From Alphaproteobacteria bacterium (GTDB lineage: Bacteria > Pseudomonadota > Alphaproteobacteria > Rhodobacterales > Rhodobacteraceae): DNA of 17,333 nt. Below, in pieces: positions 1 to 8,500 of the stretch; position 1 is the stretch's first letter; each line of letters starts with the position of its first letter. The stretch is from contig JAURMY010000264.1 of the NCBI GenBank assembly GCA_030830465.1, forward strand, positions 1 to 17,333, given 5' to 3'. A program made the translations under genes and the position numbers. The notes under the pieces are model-generated. The model saw only the letters and a list, made by a program, of their open reading frames with translations, searched no databases and was not told the origin of the DNA.

Positions 1-1
1 C

Positions 2-802
2 ATCGGGCTGGCGCTGGCCTTTATGATGGAACTGTCGTCGGCCACGTTCCGCACCGAATCCGAGATTGAGCGGGAAACCGGCCTGCCGGTTCTGGCGATG
101 ATCCCGCAAGGCGACTGGAATTCGCCCCGCGCCGCCTATCGTGAACTGGAACGCCTGCCGAACGGCGTCTATGCCGAACGGATCAGGCATTTGCGCACCG
201 CCCTGCTGACCCCGGCCCAAAAAGAGCGCGGCCTCAGCATCCTGATCACCTCGTCGGTTCCGGTCGAAGGCAAGACCACAACCTCTCTGGCGCTGGCGAA
301 AATGTCGGCTTTGGCGGGCAAATCGGTGATCGTGGTCGATTGCGATCTGCGCCGGTCCTCATTGCAACGCACATTCGGGTGGGACATGGACTGGGATCTG
401 GCCGATTTCATTCACGACAATTGTTCCTTGGGGGACGCGATCTATTCTGATCCGCGCCTTGGCTTTGATGTTCTGGCCTCGACCGATCCTTTGCCCAGCG
501 GGGCCGATGAACTGTCCGAGGCCTGGCTCAAGCCGATGCTTCGGATGCTGACCCGGTTTTACGACGTGGTTATTCTGGATGCCCCGCCGATGCTGGCCGT
601 GTCCGATGCGCTGGTCCTGTCGCAGGTTGTCGATAAAACCGTCTATCTGGTGCGCTGGGACGAAACCCCGCGCAGCGCGGTTCTGAAGGGCATGGCCTCT
701 TTTGCAGAAATGGGCAAAGGGCCGTCCGGCGTTGTGATGACTATGGTGGACCCCAAGCACAGCGCCATGAGCTATGCCGAGGAGTATGCCTATAATGTCT
801 GA
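2..802 (+). CDS. Wzc/ExoP-type tyrosine autokinase, C-terminal part (5' end outside the window)
   Basis: This is the cytoplasmic kinase part of a polysaccharide co-polymerase, which controls chain length and export of exopolysaccharide by cycles of tyrosine phosphorylation. The open frame runs to the left edge, and its first residues (IGLALAF) look like the end of the second Wzz-type membrane helix, so the ATG at 23 is internal and most of the periplasmic domain is missing. Numbering from that Met, a variant Walker A lies at 77-87 (SVPVEGKTTT), a Walker A' at 102-110 (VIVVDCDLR) and a Walker B at 182-189 (VVILDAPP). The tail has three closely spaced tyrosines (Y251, Y255, Y257), as expected of the autophosphorylated cluster in BY-kinases, although the cluster is short. 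The next gene overlaps it by 8 bp. Kinase family assignment is firm; the polymer is unknown. Confidence 0.93.
   Translation: MGLALAFMMELSSATFRTESEIERETGLPVLAMIPQGDWNSPRAAYRELERLPNGVYAERIRHLRTALLTPAQKERGLSILITSSVPVEGKTTTSLALAKMSALAGKSVIVVDCDLRRSSLQRTFGWDMDWDLADFIHDNCSLGDAIYSDPRLGFDVLASTDPLPSGADELSEAWLKPMLRMLTRFYDVVILDAPPMLAVSDALVLSQVVDKTVYLVRWDETPRSAVLKGMASFAEMGKGPSGVVMTMVDPKHSAMSYAEEYAYNV
779..784 (+). promoter_or_regulatory. Ribosome binding site for the glycosyltransferase at 795
   Basis: GAGGAG lies 10 bases before the ATG at 795, inside the end of the kinase gene. It supports 795 rather than the in-frame ATG at 774, which has no comparable Shine-Dalgarno sequence. Confidence 0.6.
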
Positions 803-1997
803 CCACACCGCATTCAGCGAACCCCGGGTTGCGATCATTCACTATTGGCTTGTCGGAATGCGGGGCGGTGAACGGGTTCTGGAATCGCTTTTGCGGATGT
901 TCCCGCAGGCCGATATTTTCACCCATGTCCACGTGCCCGAGCGGGTCAGCGCGCTGATCAATTCGCACCGGATTGTCACGACCTCGGTCGGGCGGCTGCC
1001 TTTTGCGGGCCGGATGTACCAGAAATACCTGCCCCTTATGCCCCGCGCCCTGGAGGAGCTTGATCTGACCGGTTACGATCTGGTGATTTCATCCGAGGCC
1101 GGGCCTGCAAAGGGCGTTATCACGCCGCCTGACGCGCCACATCTGTGCTATTGCCATTCTCCGATGCGGTATCTTTGGGACCAGTATCACACCTATCGCA
1201 ATGACACGGGTTTTCTGACCCGCCACCTGATGCCGCATCTGGCGCATGGTTTGCGCAGTTGGGACGTGACAAGTGCGGCGCGGGTCGATGGATTTGCCGC
1301 CAATTCCAACCATGTGGCCAAACGGATCAGCAAATACTGGCGGCGCACCGCCGATGTGGTGCACCCGCCCGTCGCGGTTGCAGATTTCAAACCGGTTGCC
1401 GCGATCGAACGCGGCGGATTTTACCTGTGGGCCGGGGAACTGGCCCCCTATAAGCGCCCCGATCTGGCGGTTGAGGCATTTCGCCGGATGGACCTGCCGC
1501 TGGTGGTGATCGGCGGGCCGGACAAGGCGCGTCTGGCTTTGCGGTCGGTTGCAGGCGACAAGACGATCTTCCTGGGTCAGGTGCCCTTTCCGGTGCTCAA
1601 AGACTATATGGCGCGGTGCAAAGCCCTGATTTTCCCCGGCGAAGAGGATTTCGGCATGGTTCCGGTTGAGGTCATGGCCTCGGGCCGTCCGGTGATCGCC
1701 TATGGCCGCGGCGGCGCCCTTGATACGGTGATTGACCGCGAAACCGGTCTGCTGTTCAAAGATCAGTCCGTCGAAGGGCTGATCGCGGCGGTTGAACGTT
1801 TCCAAGCCGAAGGTCTGGAACATATTGATCCCGATATTCTGGTGCGCCATGCCCGGCGGTTTGATGCCTCTGCGTTTCAGTCGGGCATTTTGCGCGCGCT
1901 CTCAGCCATTGGCGCGCCGCTGCCGGTGACTGCGCCAGCACCTTCGGGCCATGTGATTGAGGCCGGCCGTATCTTTCGCCCGCATTCCCAGGTCTGA
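795..1997 (+). CDS. Family 4 glycosyltransferase (GT-B fold)
   Basis: This is a retaining glycosyltransferase of 400 residues that probably adds a sugar to the lipid-linked exopolysaccharide repeat unit on the cytoplasmic face of the membrane. The N-terminal domain starts with a Rossmann strand and a GGERVLE turn (residues 24-30), as in WbaZ/mannosyltransferase-like members. The C-terminal domain has the nucleotide-sugar signature APYKRPDLA (217-225) and the EX7E motif, E284 and E292, within PGEEDFGMVPVE. The ATG at 795 is preferred because of its GAGGAG ribosome site; an ATG at 774 would add seven residues. It overlaps the kinase stop codon by 8 bp, so the two are probably translationally coupled and in one operon. 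Resemblance to mannosyltransferases is from motif style only; donor and acceptor cannot be read from the sequence. Confidence 0.92.
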   Translation: MSDHTAFSEPRVAIIHYWLVGMRGGERVLESLLRMFPQADIFTHVHVPERVSALINSHRIVTTSVGRLPFAGRMYQKYLPLMPRALEELDLTGYDLVISSEAGPAKGVITPPDAPHLCYCHSPMRYLWDQYHTYRNDTGFLTRHLMPHLAHGLRSWDVTSAARVDGFAANSNHVAKRISKYWRRTADVVHPPVAVADFKPVAAIERGGFYLWAGELAPYKRPDLAVEAFRRMDLPLVVIGGPDKARLALRSVAGDKTIFLGQVPFPVLKDYMARCKALIFPGEEDFGMVPVEVMASGRPVIAYGRGGALDTVIDRETGLLFKDQSVEGLIAAVERFQAEGLEHIDPDILVRHARRFDASAFQSGILRALSAIGAPLPVTAPAPSGHVIEAGRIFRPHSQV

Positions 1998-2012
1998 GCC
2001 CCTGCGCGCAAG

Positions 2013-2039
2013 CAATCCTCGACGCCGGGCGCGGGATTG
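2013..2039 (+). terminator. Weak hairpin between glycosyltransferase and phosphopantetheinyl transferase genes
   Basis: CAATCC (2013-2018) pairs with GGATTG (2034-2039) around a GC-rich 15-base loop that could form a further CGC/GCG pairing. It is followed by ATTTAG rather than a real U-run, so it may only attenuate transcription. It is the only structure I see in the 82 bp gap between the two genes. Confidence 0.3.
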
Positions 2040-2079
2040 ATTTAGGGTAGGGTCACTGCCAGCCAAAGGAACCCCGCGG

Positions 2080-2778
2080 GTGACACTTGAGATTGATCTG
2101 TGGCTTTGGTCGCTCGACAGGCCGGACACTGAATTAACGGCACTGGCCCGCCTTTTGTCGCCGGACGAAGCCGACCGGGCCGCGCGGTTCGTCTATGACA
2201 TCCACCGCCAAAGATTTCAGGCCGGGCGCGGACGGATGCGGGAAATTCTGGCGTCCTATGTGAACCAAACGCCCGACCGTCTGGTGTTTCATTGCAACCC
2301 GCAGGGCAAACCCGCCCTTGCAGAGGGGCCGCAATTCAACCTGAGCCACTCTGGCGGTTGGGCGGCTCTGGCGGTGACGGCGCAAGCGGCGGTCGGGGTG
2401 GATATCGAGGCCCATCGCGACGTTGATGACGGCATTGCGCGGCGGTTCTTTTCAAAGGCCGAACATCGCGCCCTGTCTGCCCTTCCTGCCAGAGACTGGG
2501 CCACCGGGTTTTTCCGCTGCTGGACCCGCAAAGAGGCGGTTATCAAGGCGATCGGGCTGGGAATGTCGATGCCGCTTGACAGTTTTGACGTGACGCTGGG
2601 CGAAGGATCAGCGGCACAGCTTTTGCGGCTGGAAAACCAGAACAGCGCGGCAAGGGACTGGACCTTGCTGGACCTGCCCATGGCACGGGATATGGCCGGG
2701 GCAATAGCGGTTCATAATTGCGGCGCGCCGGTTCGCCTGATCCTGCGGTCGGGAACGATCCCGCTGGCCCAAGCTTAA
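2080..2778 (+). CDS. 4'-phosphopantetheinyl transferase, Sfp type
   Basis: The enzyme moves phosphopantetheine from coenzyme A to the carrier-domain serine, turning apo carrier proteins into the active holo form. At 232 residues it has the usual length for the Sfp/EntD group. Visible motifs are NLSHSGGW (87-94), the Mg-binding GVDIE (106-110, with D108 and E110), FSKAE (124-128, with E128), and WTRKEAVIK (148-156, with K151, E152 and K156). The start is GTG at 2080, with AAAGGA nine bases before it at 2065-2070. It runs toward the PKS-NRPS operon and stops 11 bp short of it, so it is very probably the dedicated activator of the four carrier domains encoded there. It could also modify other carriers in the cell. 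No frameshift or missing key residue is seen. Confidence 0.95.
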   Translation: MTLEIDLWLWSLDRPDTELTALARLLSPDEADRAARFVYDIHRQRFQAGRGRMREILASYVNQTPDRLVFHCNPQGKPALAEGPQFNLSHSGGWAALAVTAQAAVGVDIEAHRDVDDGIARRFFSKAEHRALSALPARDWATGFFRCWTRKEAVIKAIGLGMSMPLDSFDVTLGEGSAAQLLRLENQNSAARDWTLLDLPMARDMAGAIAVHNCGAPVRLILRSGTIPLAQA

Positions 2779-2789
2779 CGCATTTCGCA

Positions 2790-5528
2790 CTAAGAAGCGC
2801 CTGAAACGCTGGCGATAAACCCGTCAATTTCACAGGCCAGCGCATCGGCACCGATTTCGCGCCCGCCATGCATGTTCACCTCGTCGATGGTCACGGTCTT
2901 CAGGCCCTGCTTTATAACGAACTCCCACCCGATGGACGGCGCAAAACCCTTGCCGCGCGCGGAGATTCCCGTGACCACATGCAAAACCGGGAAATCCACC
3001 GGTTCGGGCCGATAGACATTGCGCGCGGCGGAAACGTCAAAGACAAATTTCTGCTGTTCCGGTTCCAGATCGGATTCGCGGATCTGGCCTATCAAACCGG
3101 CCCATTTGGCCAGTCGCAGCACACCGGAGCGGCGCAAAATCCGGTAGGAGCCAAGGAAGGCATCAAAGGACAACTGCCCGGCCTTCACCATTCTGATCTT
3201 GTTTCGCAGCGACATGATCCGGTTCTGCCGGGCCAGTTTCGGGTTGGCCTGAATATGGGCGACATAGCCCGGCTCCCACACGTCTTTCATCACGACGCCC
3301 AGAACCTCATCGCCGCCCGCGCGCAGGATCCTTGCGGCCTCCAGCGCGATGTTCCCGTGGACGCAGACCCCGAACAACAGATAGGGCCCTTTGGGTTGGG
3401 CCTGTTTGATGACCCCGGCATAGTCCTTGGCAATGTCCAGAAACGACCGGCCGGCCATGTCGGTCCCGCGCTGTTTGTCAAACAACCGAACGCACGTGGT
3501 TTTGTGTTGCTGCGACAAGCGCCGCGCCGCCGACAGGATGATTCCCACGTCATTGACCGCGATGATCGGCACGCCGGGACCGTCGGGGATAAGGTGTTCA
3601 ACGCGCCAGTCCGCCATTTCCAAAGGGGCCGGTGCAGGACCGGCAATCAAACCGGCCTGCCCGGCGATGGTGGGGTTTTCATAGATATCGGCGACGCTTT
3701 GGCTGCCGTTGAACGCCTCGCGTATTCTGGCGGTCAGGCGCACAGCCAACAGGGAATGCCCGCCAAGACTGAAGAAATTCGCGTCAAATGGAATGGCGTC
3801 AATGCCAAGAATATCCTGCCAAATGGCCGCAATCTTTTGGCAAACCGCGTCGGTCCCCATGCTGTCCGTAACACGGGATCGACCGGCTGAGTGCCCGCAA
3901 AATGCCAGCAATTTTTGCTGATCTGCGCGACCGTCCGGCAGGCGCGGCATTTGCGCCAGAACACTGATCCCGATCAGGGCGTTATGGCCCTGCGCCATCA
4001 GCCGCCCCGGCAGGTTTTCCAGCGGAAAGGCGCAATCGCGGCGGGCCACCACGAACCCGTAGGGGCCGCGATCTGTCTGTACAATGGCGGCCTCGTCCAC
4101 GGCGGTGTCAGCCAATAACCCGGCTTCGGGCGTCTCTGCCCTTTTCGCCGCCGGTTGCGGTTTCACCGGTTCAGCCGCAGGTAACGGCGCGGATTTGCCG
4201 GGGGCAAAAACGGCCTGAAACGCCTTGACGATTTCCGCCGCGATGCGGTCAATCCTGGCCTCTTCAAACAGATCGGGGGTATAGTCGATCACCAGTTGCC
4301 AGCCGCTTGGGCGACCGATCAGGGTAAAGTCCACGTCCCGCGCCGCGCCCGAGATTTTCGGCGGCAGCGAAACCATCTCAAACGGTCCGAAATCCTGCCT
4401 TTGCAGATACATGTGCAACAGATTGAAGAACACGGACACAATCGGGGTGCGTTTCGGATCGCGTGGCGGATTGACGGCGGCAACCACCTTGCTGAAGGCC
4501 AGGTCCTGATGGGCCAGCGCCTGCGCAACCACGGTCTTTGTGGCGGCAACGTGATCGGCGAAGTCGGGATTTGCCCCCGGCGCCAGACGCAAAACCTGTG
4601 AGCTGACCAAAGGGCCGATCAAGGTCTCAAGCTCGGTTTCGGTGCGACCTGCAATCGGGGTGCCAAACAGGATTTCAGGTGCGCCGGTGAAATCGCTAAG
4701 GCACCGGCTGACCACCGACGCGCCGATGACAAAGGGCGAAACCCTGTGCCGCTGCGCCAGATTTTTTAACGAATCCTCAAAATCGGGGGCCAGCAGGGTG
4801 ACATGGCTGATGACCCTGTTGCTGCGCTGTGCCGGGCGCGGCTTGTCCGCCTCAAGTTCAAAATATGGCGCGCCGGTCAGTTGCTGTTTCCAATAGGCGA
4901 TGTTTTCGGCCATGACGCCGCTGGCCTGATATTCCTGCTGCCACAACGTATAGTCGCCAAACTGCAAGGGCAGGTCCGGCAAGTCGGGCGCTTTCCCCAT
5001 GGCAAAGGCGGCGGCGACACCGATTTCGCGGCTTAGAACCCCGATTGAAAAACCGTCAAACACGGAATGATGCACGATATTCATCAGGACCGCCGACTGC
5101 GGCCCGCAGCGCACCAAAGTGGCCCGCAGCAAGCCGGCCTGACCCAGATCAAAGGGTTGCCGCGCCAGTTCGGAAAAGATGTCGGACATACGCGCGTCGC
5201 GGGCGTCGGGCTTGAGTCTGGCCAGATCCACCAGATCCAGTTTGAAATCAATGCCCGACAGCACTTCCTGCACCGCCTCGCCATCGCGCATCACCAGACG
5301 GGTGCGCAGAATTTCGTGCCGGTCGATCACATGGCGATAGGCCTGTTCCAGATGTTCAAAACTGACCTCGCCTTTGATTTCCCAACGCATGGTGACGTTC
5401 AAGGTCGGGTCGCCCGGCGACAGACGATCAAGGAAAAAGAACTGCGCCTGTGACGAGGATGCCGGGAAGGTCGCCACAACCTTTGCCGGCGTCGCGGCGG
5501 GGGCAAATCCGTGATTGACCACATTCAT
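2790..5528 (-). CDS. Terminal NRPS protein: C - adenylation remnant - PCP - Cys-type thioesterase
   Basis: This 912-residue protein is the last station of the assembly line. A condensation domain (about 20-440) has an intact HHSVFDG motif (153-159). No adenylation core follows. Residues about 476-545 look like the worn C-terminal subdomain of one, ending in PRLPDGRADQQKLLA where PxTxNGKxDRKALP is normal, with Arg534 where the catalytic lysine should be. The carrier domain (560-630) is intact, with LGGHS at 588-592 and Ser592 as attachment site. The thioesterase (about 640-912) has GVCVHG (720-725) in place of GxSxGG, so the nucleophile would be Cys722. Asp749 lies 27 residues later, the same spacing as the Ser-Asp pair in the surfactin thioesterase, and His887 is near the end. 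The ATG overlaps the upstream stop (ATGA), implying coupled translation. The residue put on this carrier must come from elsewhere, or none is added. Confidence 0.93.
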   Translation of the reverse strand: MNVVNHGFAPAATPAKVVATFPASSSQAQFFFLDRLSPGDPTLNVTMRWEIKGEVSFEHLEQAYRHVIDRHEILRTRLVMRDGEAVQEVLSGIDFKLDLVDLARLKPDARDARMSDIFSELARQPFDLGQAGLLRATLVRCGPQSAVLMNIVHHSVFDGFSIGVLSREIGVAAAFAMGKAPDLPDLPLQFGDYTLWQQEYQASGVMAENIAYWKQQLTGAPYFELEADKPRPAQRSNRVISHVTLLAPDFEDSLKNLAQRHRVSPFVIGASVVSRCLSDFTGAPEILFGTPIAGRTETELETLIGPLVSSQVLRLAPGANPDFADHVAATKTVVAQALAHQDLAFSKVVAAVNPPRDPKRTPIVSVFFNLLHMYLQRQDFGPFEMVSLPPKISGAARDVDFTLIGRPSGWQLVIDYTPDLFEEARIDRIAAEIVKAFQAVFAPGKSAPLPAAEPVKPQPAAKRAETPEAGLLADTAVDEAAIVQTDRGPYGFVVARRDCAFPLENLPGRLMAQGHNALIGISVLAQMPRLPDGRADQQKLLAFCGHSAGRSRVTDSMGTDAVCQKIAAIWQDILGIDAIPFDANFFSLGGHSLLAVRLTARIREAFNGSQSVADIYENPTIAGQAGLIAGPAPAPLEMADWRVEHLIPDGPGVPIIAVNDVGIILSAARRLSQQHKTTCVRLFDKQRGTDMAGRSFLDIAKDYAGVIKQAQPKGPYLLFGVCVHGNIALEAARILRAGGDEVLGVVMKDVWEPGYVAHIQANPKLARQNRIMSLRNKIRMVKAGQLSFDAFLGSYRILRRSGVLRLAKWAGLIGQIRESDLEPEQQKFVFDVSAARNVYRPEPVDFPVLHVVTGISARGKGFAPSIGWEFVIKQGLKTVTIDEVNMHGGREIGADALACEIDGFIASVSGAS

Positions 5529-8500
5529 GATGCGGTCCCCTGCCGGCGGGCCTTGCCGTTCAGGAAAGATTTCAGGGACGGCCGGGCCACCTCACCCACC
5601 ACCCCGTTGCGGGCATCGGCAAAGGCCGCCAGTTCACGGATCGAGGGATGCGCCATCAGGTCGCGCGCCTCAAGCTCCAGCCCTTCGTCCAGCATCCGCG
5701 CGGCGATTTTGAAGATCATCAGGGAATCCACCCCCAATGCATAAAGTGATTCCGTCGGGCTGATCTCGGGCAGGCCCAGAACATTGCACCAGATTTTTGT
5801 CAGAGCCTGTTCGGTCGCGCTGGTGGTTGCGGGTTTGCTGCGGATCGGTTCGACCGTGGCCTTCTGATCGGGATCGGGCAGGGCCTTGCGGTCCAGTTTG
5901 CCATTCGCGGTCTGCGGCAGTTGGCTGAGCATGATCCAGCCCTGCGGCACCATGTAATCGGGCAGTTGCAACGCCAGTTCCGCCGCCAATTGCGTGGTGT
6001 CCAGATCGACCCCGGCGCGGGCCACCACATAGGCGACCAACTGGCTGGACCCGCTGGCGCGCAGCCGCAAATCGACCGCAGCCTTTTCAACGCCGTCAAG
6101 TGCGCGCAGCCGGGTTTCGATATCGCCCAGTTCTATCCGGAAGCCCCGCAGTTTGATCTGGGTGTCCTTGCGGCCAAGCACCTGAATTTCCCCGTCGGGC
6201 AGCAGGCGGGCAAGGTCGCCGGTGCGGTACAGGTTTTCCGGTCGCCCCGCGATCATCACACCACGAAAGGCGGCTTGCGTCAGGTCAGGCTGGTCAAAGT
6301 AACCCTTGGCCAGACCGGCACCGCCGATGTTCAATTCGCCGACAACACCGATGGGAGCCGGGCGGTCAAAGCTATCCAGCACCAAGAGCGCGGTATTGGC
6401 GACAGGGCCGCCAATCGTGATTTTCGCGTCGTGACCGATCTTTTTGACCGCCGACCAGATCGTGGTTTCCGTCGGGCCGTACATGTTCCACAACTCCGCC
6501 CCGTCCTGTGTCAGGCGGTTGGCCAGATCCCGGGGCAAAGGTTCCCCCCCGGCCAGGATTTTCAGGCCCTGCGCCGGTTTGAAGCCGGCCTCAAGCAGCA
6601 TGTCCCAAAGGGTCGGCGTCGCCTGCATCACGGAAATATCGCCGCGCTTCAACCGCTCAACCAGCCGGAAACCGTCAAGAATATCCTCGGTCTGGGCGAT
6701 CACCACCTTGCCGCCGGACACCAGCGGCAGGAACAGTTCCAGCGCCGCAATGTCAAACATCACCGTGGTGACCGCCAGAATGGTGTCGCGCGCGGTAAAG
6801 CCGGGTTTTTCGGCCATCGACAGCAGGAAATTCAAAAATGCGCCGTGGGAAATTTCCACGCCTTTGGGTGTGCCTGTGGACCCCGATGTAAAGATCACAT
6901 AGGCCGTGGCCGAAGGATCAAACGCGCGGTGTTTCAGGGTTCGGGCATCGCCGGTTTCCGCCGTGTCAAATGTCGTCAAATCCAGATCCGAGGCAAATCC
7001 CGGCACGCTGTCATCGCTGATGATGCCGGTCACACGCGCGGTTTTCAGGATGGTGCGCAGGCGATCATCAGGCTGGCGCGGATCAAGCGGCACATAGGCA
7101 TGGCCCGCCTTCAGCACCGCCAGCAGGGCGATCAGCATCTGACCCGACCGCAAAACCGACACCGCCACGCGCTGTCCCGCCTCGGGCAATCTGGCCTGAA
7201 TGACCGCGGCCAACGCATCGCTTTTTGCGCCAAGTTCGGCATAGGTCAGGGACTGCAAGCCATCTTCCACCGCCACGGCCTTGGGCATCTGGGCGGCCCT
7301 TTCGGCGATCAGATCAAGGACCGATCGGGACATGTCATAAGACCGGACCGTTTCAGGCAACGGGGTCGTCTGGGATGCCAGTTCGGCATCAGTTAGCAGC
7401 GGCACGTCCGCAACCCTCGCATCGACATCCTTTGCCATAGACGCCAGAACCGCGCGCATATGCCCAACCCAGCGGCGCACGGTCGCAGCGTCGTAAATCT
7501 CGGCATTGTAATCCACATCCACGCGCAAACCGTCGCTGGATTCAATCATGTTGAAAAACAGATCGAAATTCACCGCCGCCTTGGCGTTCGGGGTCATTTT
7601 CGCCGTCAGCCCGGCCATTTCCGGCCCGTTTTTTTCACGGCGCAGGTTGAACATGACCTCGGTCAGCGGAAGGCGGTTCACGTCACGGGGCACGTTCAGA
7701 TGGTTCAGCAATGTGCCATAGGTGGTGTCTTCATGTTCAAACGCGTTCAAGACCCGATCGGCGCTTTGAGTCAGAAGGGTTTTGACCGAAGCCTGGAAAT
7801 CCAGTTGTGACCGGATCGGCAGGAAATTGATGCAGTGCCCGACAAGGGATTTGAACCGGTCACCGCGCCCGCCAAAGGGCACACCGATCACCAGATCCCG
7901 CGCGCCGCTTAGGTTGGACAAGGTGATGTTCAGCGCGCTGAACAAGGTCGCAAACAGGGTGCAGCCCGCCGCGGTTCCAAGCTTGCGATAGGTTTGCAGG
8001 TCCTCGGATCCGATCTCGACCGTCACGGTCGCGCCCTGATATCCGCGCCGTGCCGGACGGGGCCGGTCGGTGGGAAGATCCGGCAGCGGCGGGATGGTCT
8101 TGAACTGGGCCTGCCAATAGGCTTTGACGGCGGGATTTTCCGCCCGGTCGTGCTGCATCAGGGCGAATTCGCCATAGGATGCGGCGGGGTCAAACTGAAC
8201 CGCTTGACCGGCGGCAAGGGCGTTATAAGCCTCGGCGATTTCGGGGTAGAGCACGTTATAAGACCAGCCGTCACAGGCGATGTGATGCATTGTCAGAACC
8301 AGCACGGTCCGCTCGGCTGCCAGTTTGACCAGCATGGCGCGCACCGGACGGTCGTTGACAATATCAACCGGTGTTCGGGCGTCGTGGTCCAGCAACTTGC
8401 CCAGCGCGGCCTCGGGGTCGGGGTCGCCGGACACATCCAGCATTTTCAGGTTCAGATCGCTACGGGAAGCGATGTGAAAGGCCGTCCCGTCACGGTCAAA

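Noticed and set aside
774..794. Earlier ATG for the family 4 glycosyltransferase
   Set aside because: It would add only MPRSMPI and has no ribosome site; the ATG at 795 has GAGGAG at a workable distance.
1089..1850. 253-residue open frame on the minus strand
   Set aside because: It is antisense to the family 4 glycosyltransferase, which has clear motifs; this frame has none.
2868..3890. 340-residue open frame on the plus strand
   Set aside because: It is antisense to the carrier and thioesterase of the terminal protein and has low-information composition with no family resemblance.
5921..7396. 491-residue open frame on the plus strand
   Set aside because: It is antisense to the condensation and adenylation domains, whose motifs are intact. 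Its translation is rich in His, Gln, Arg and Gly with no recognisable domain, as expected of a shadow frame in GC-rich DNA.
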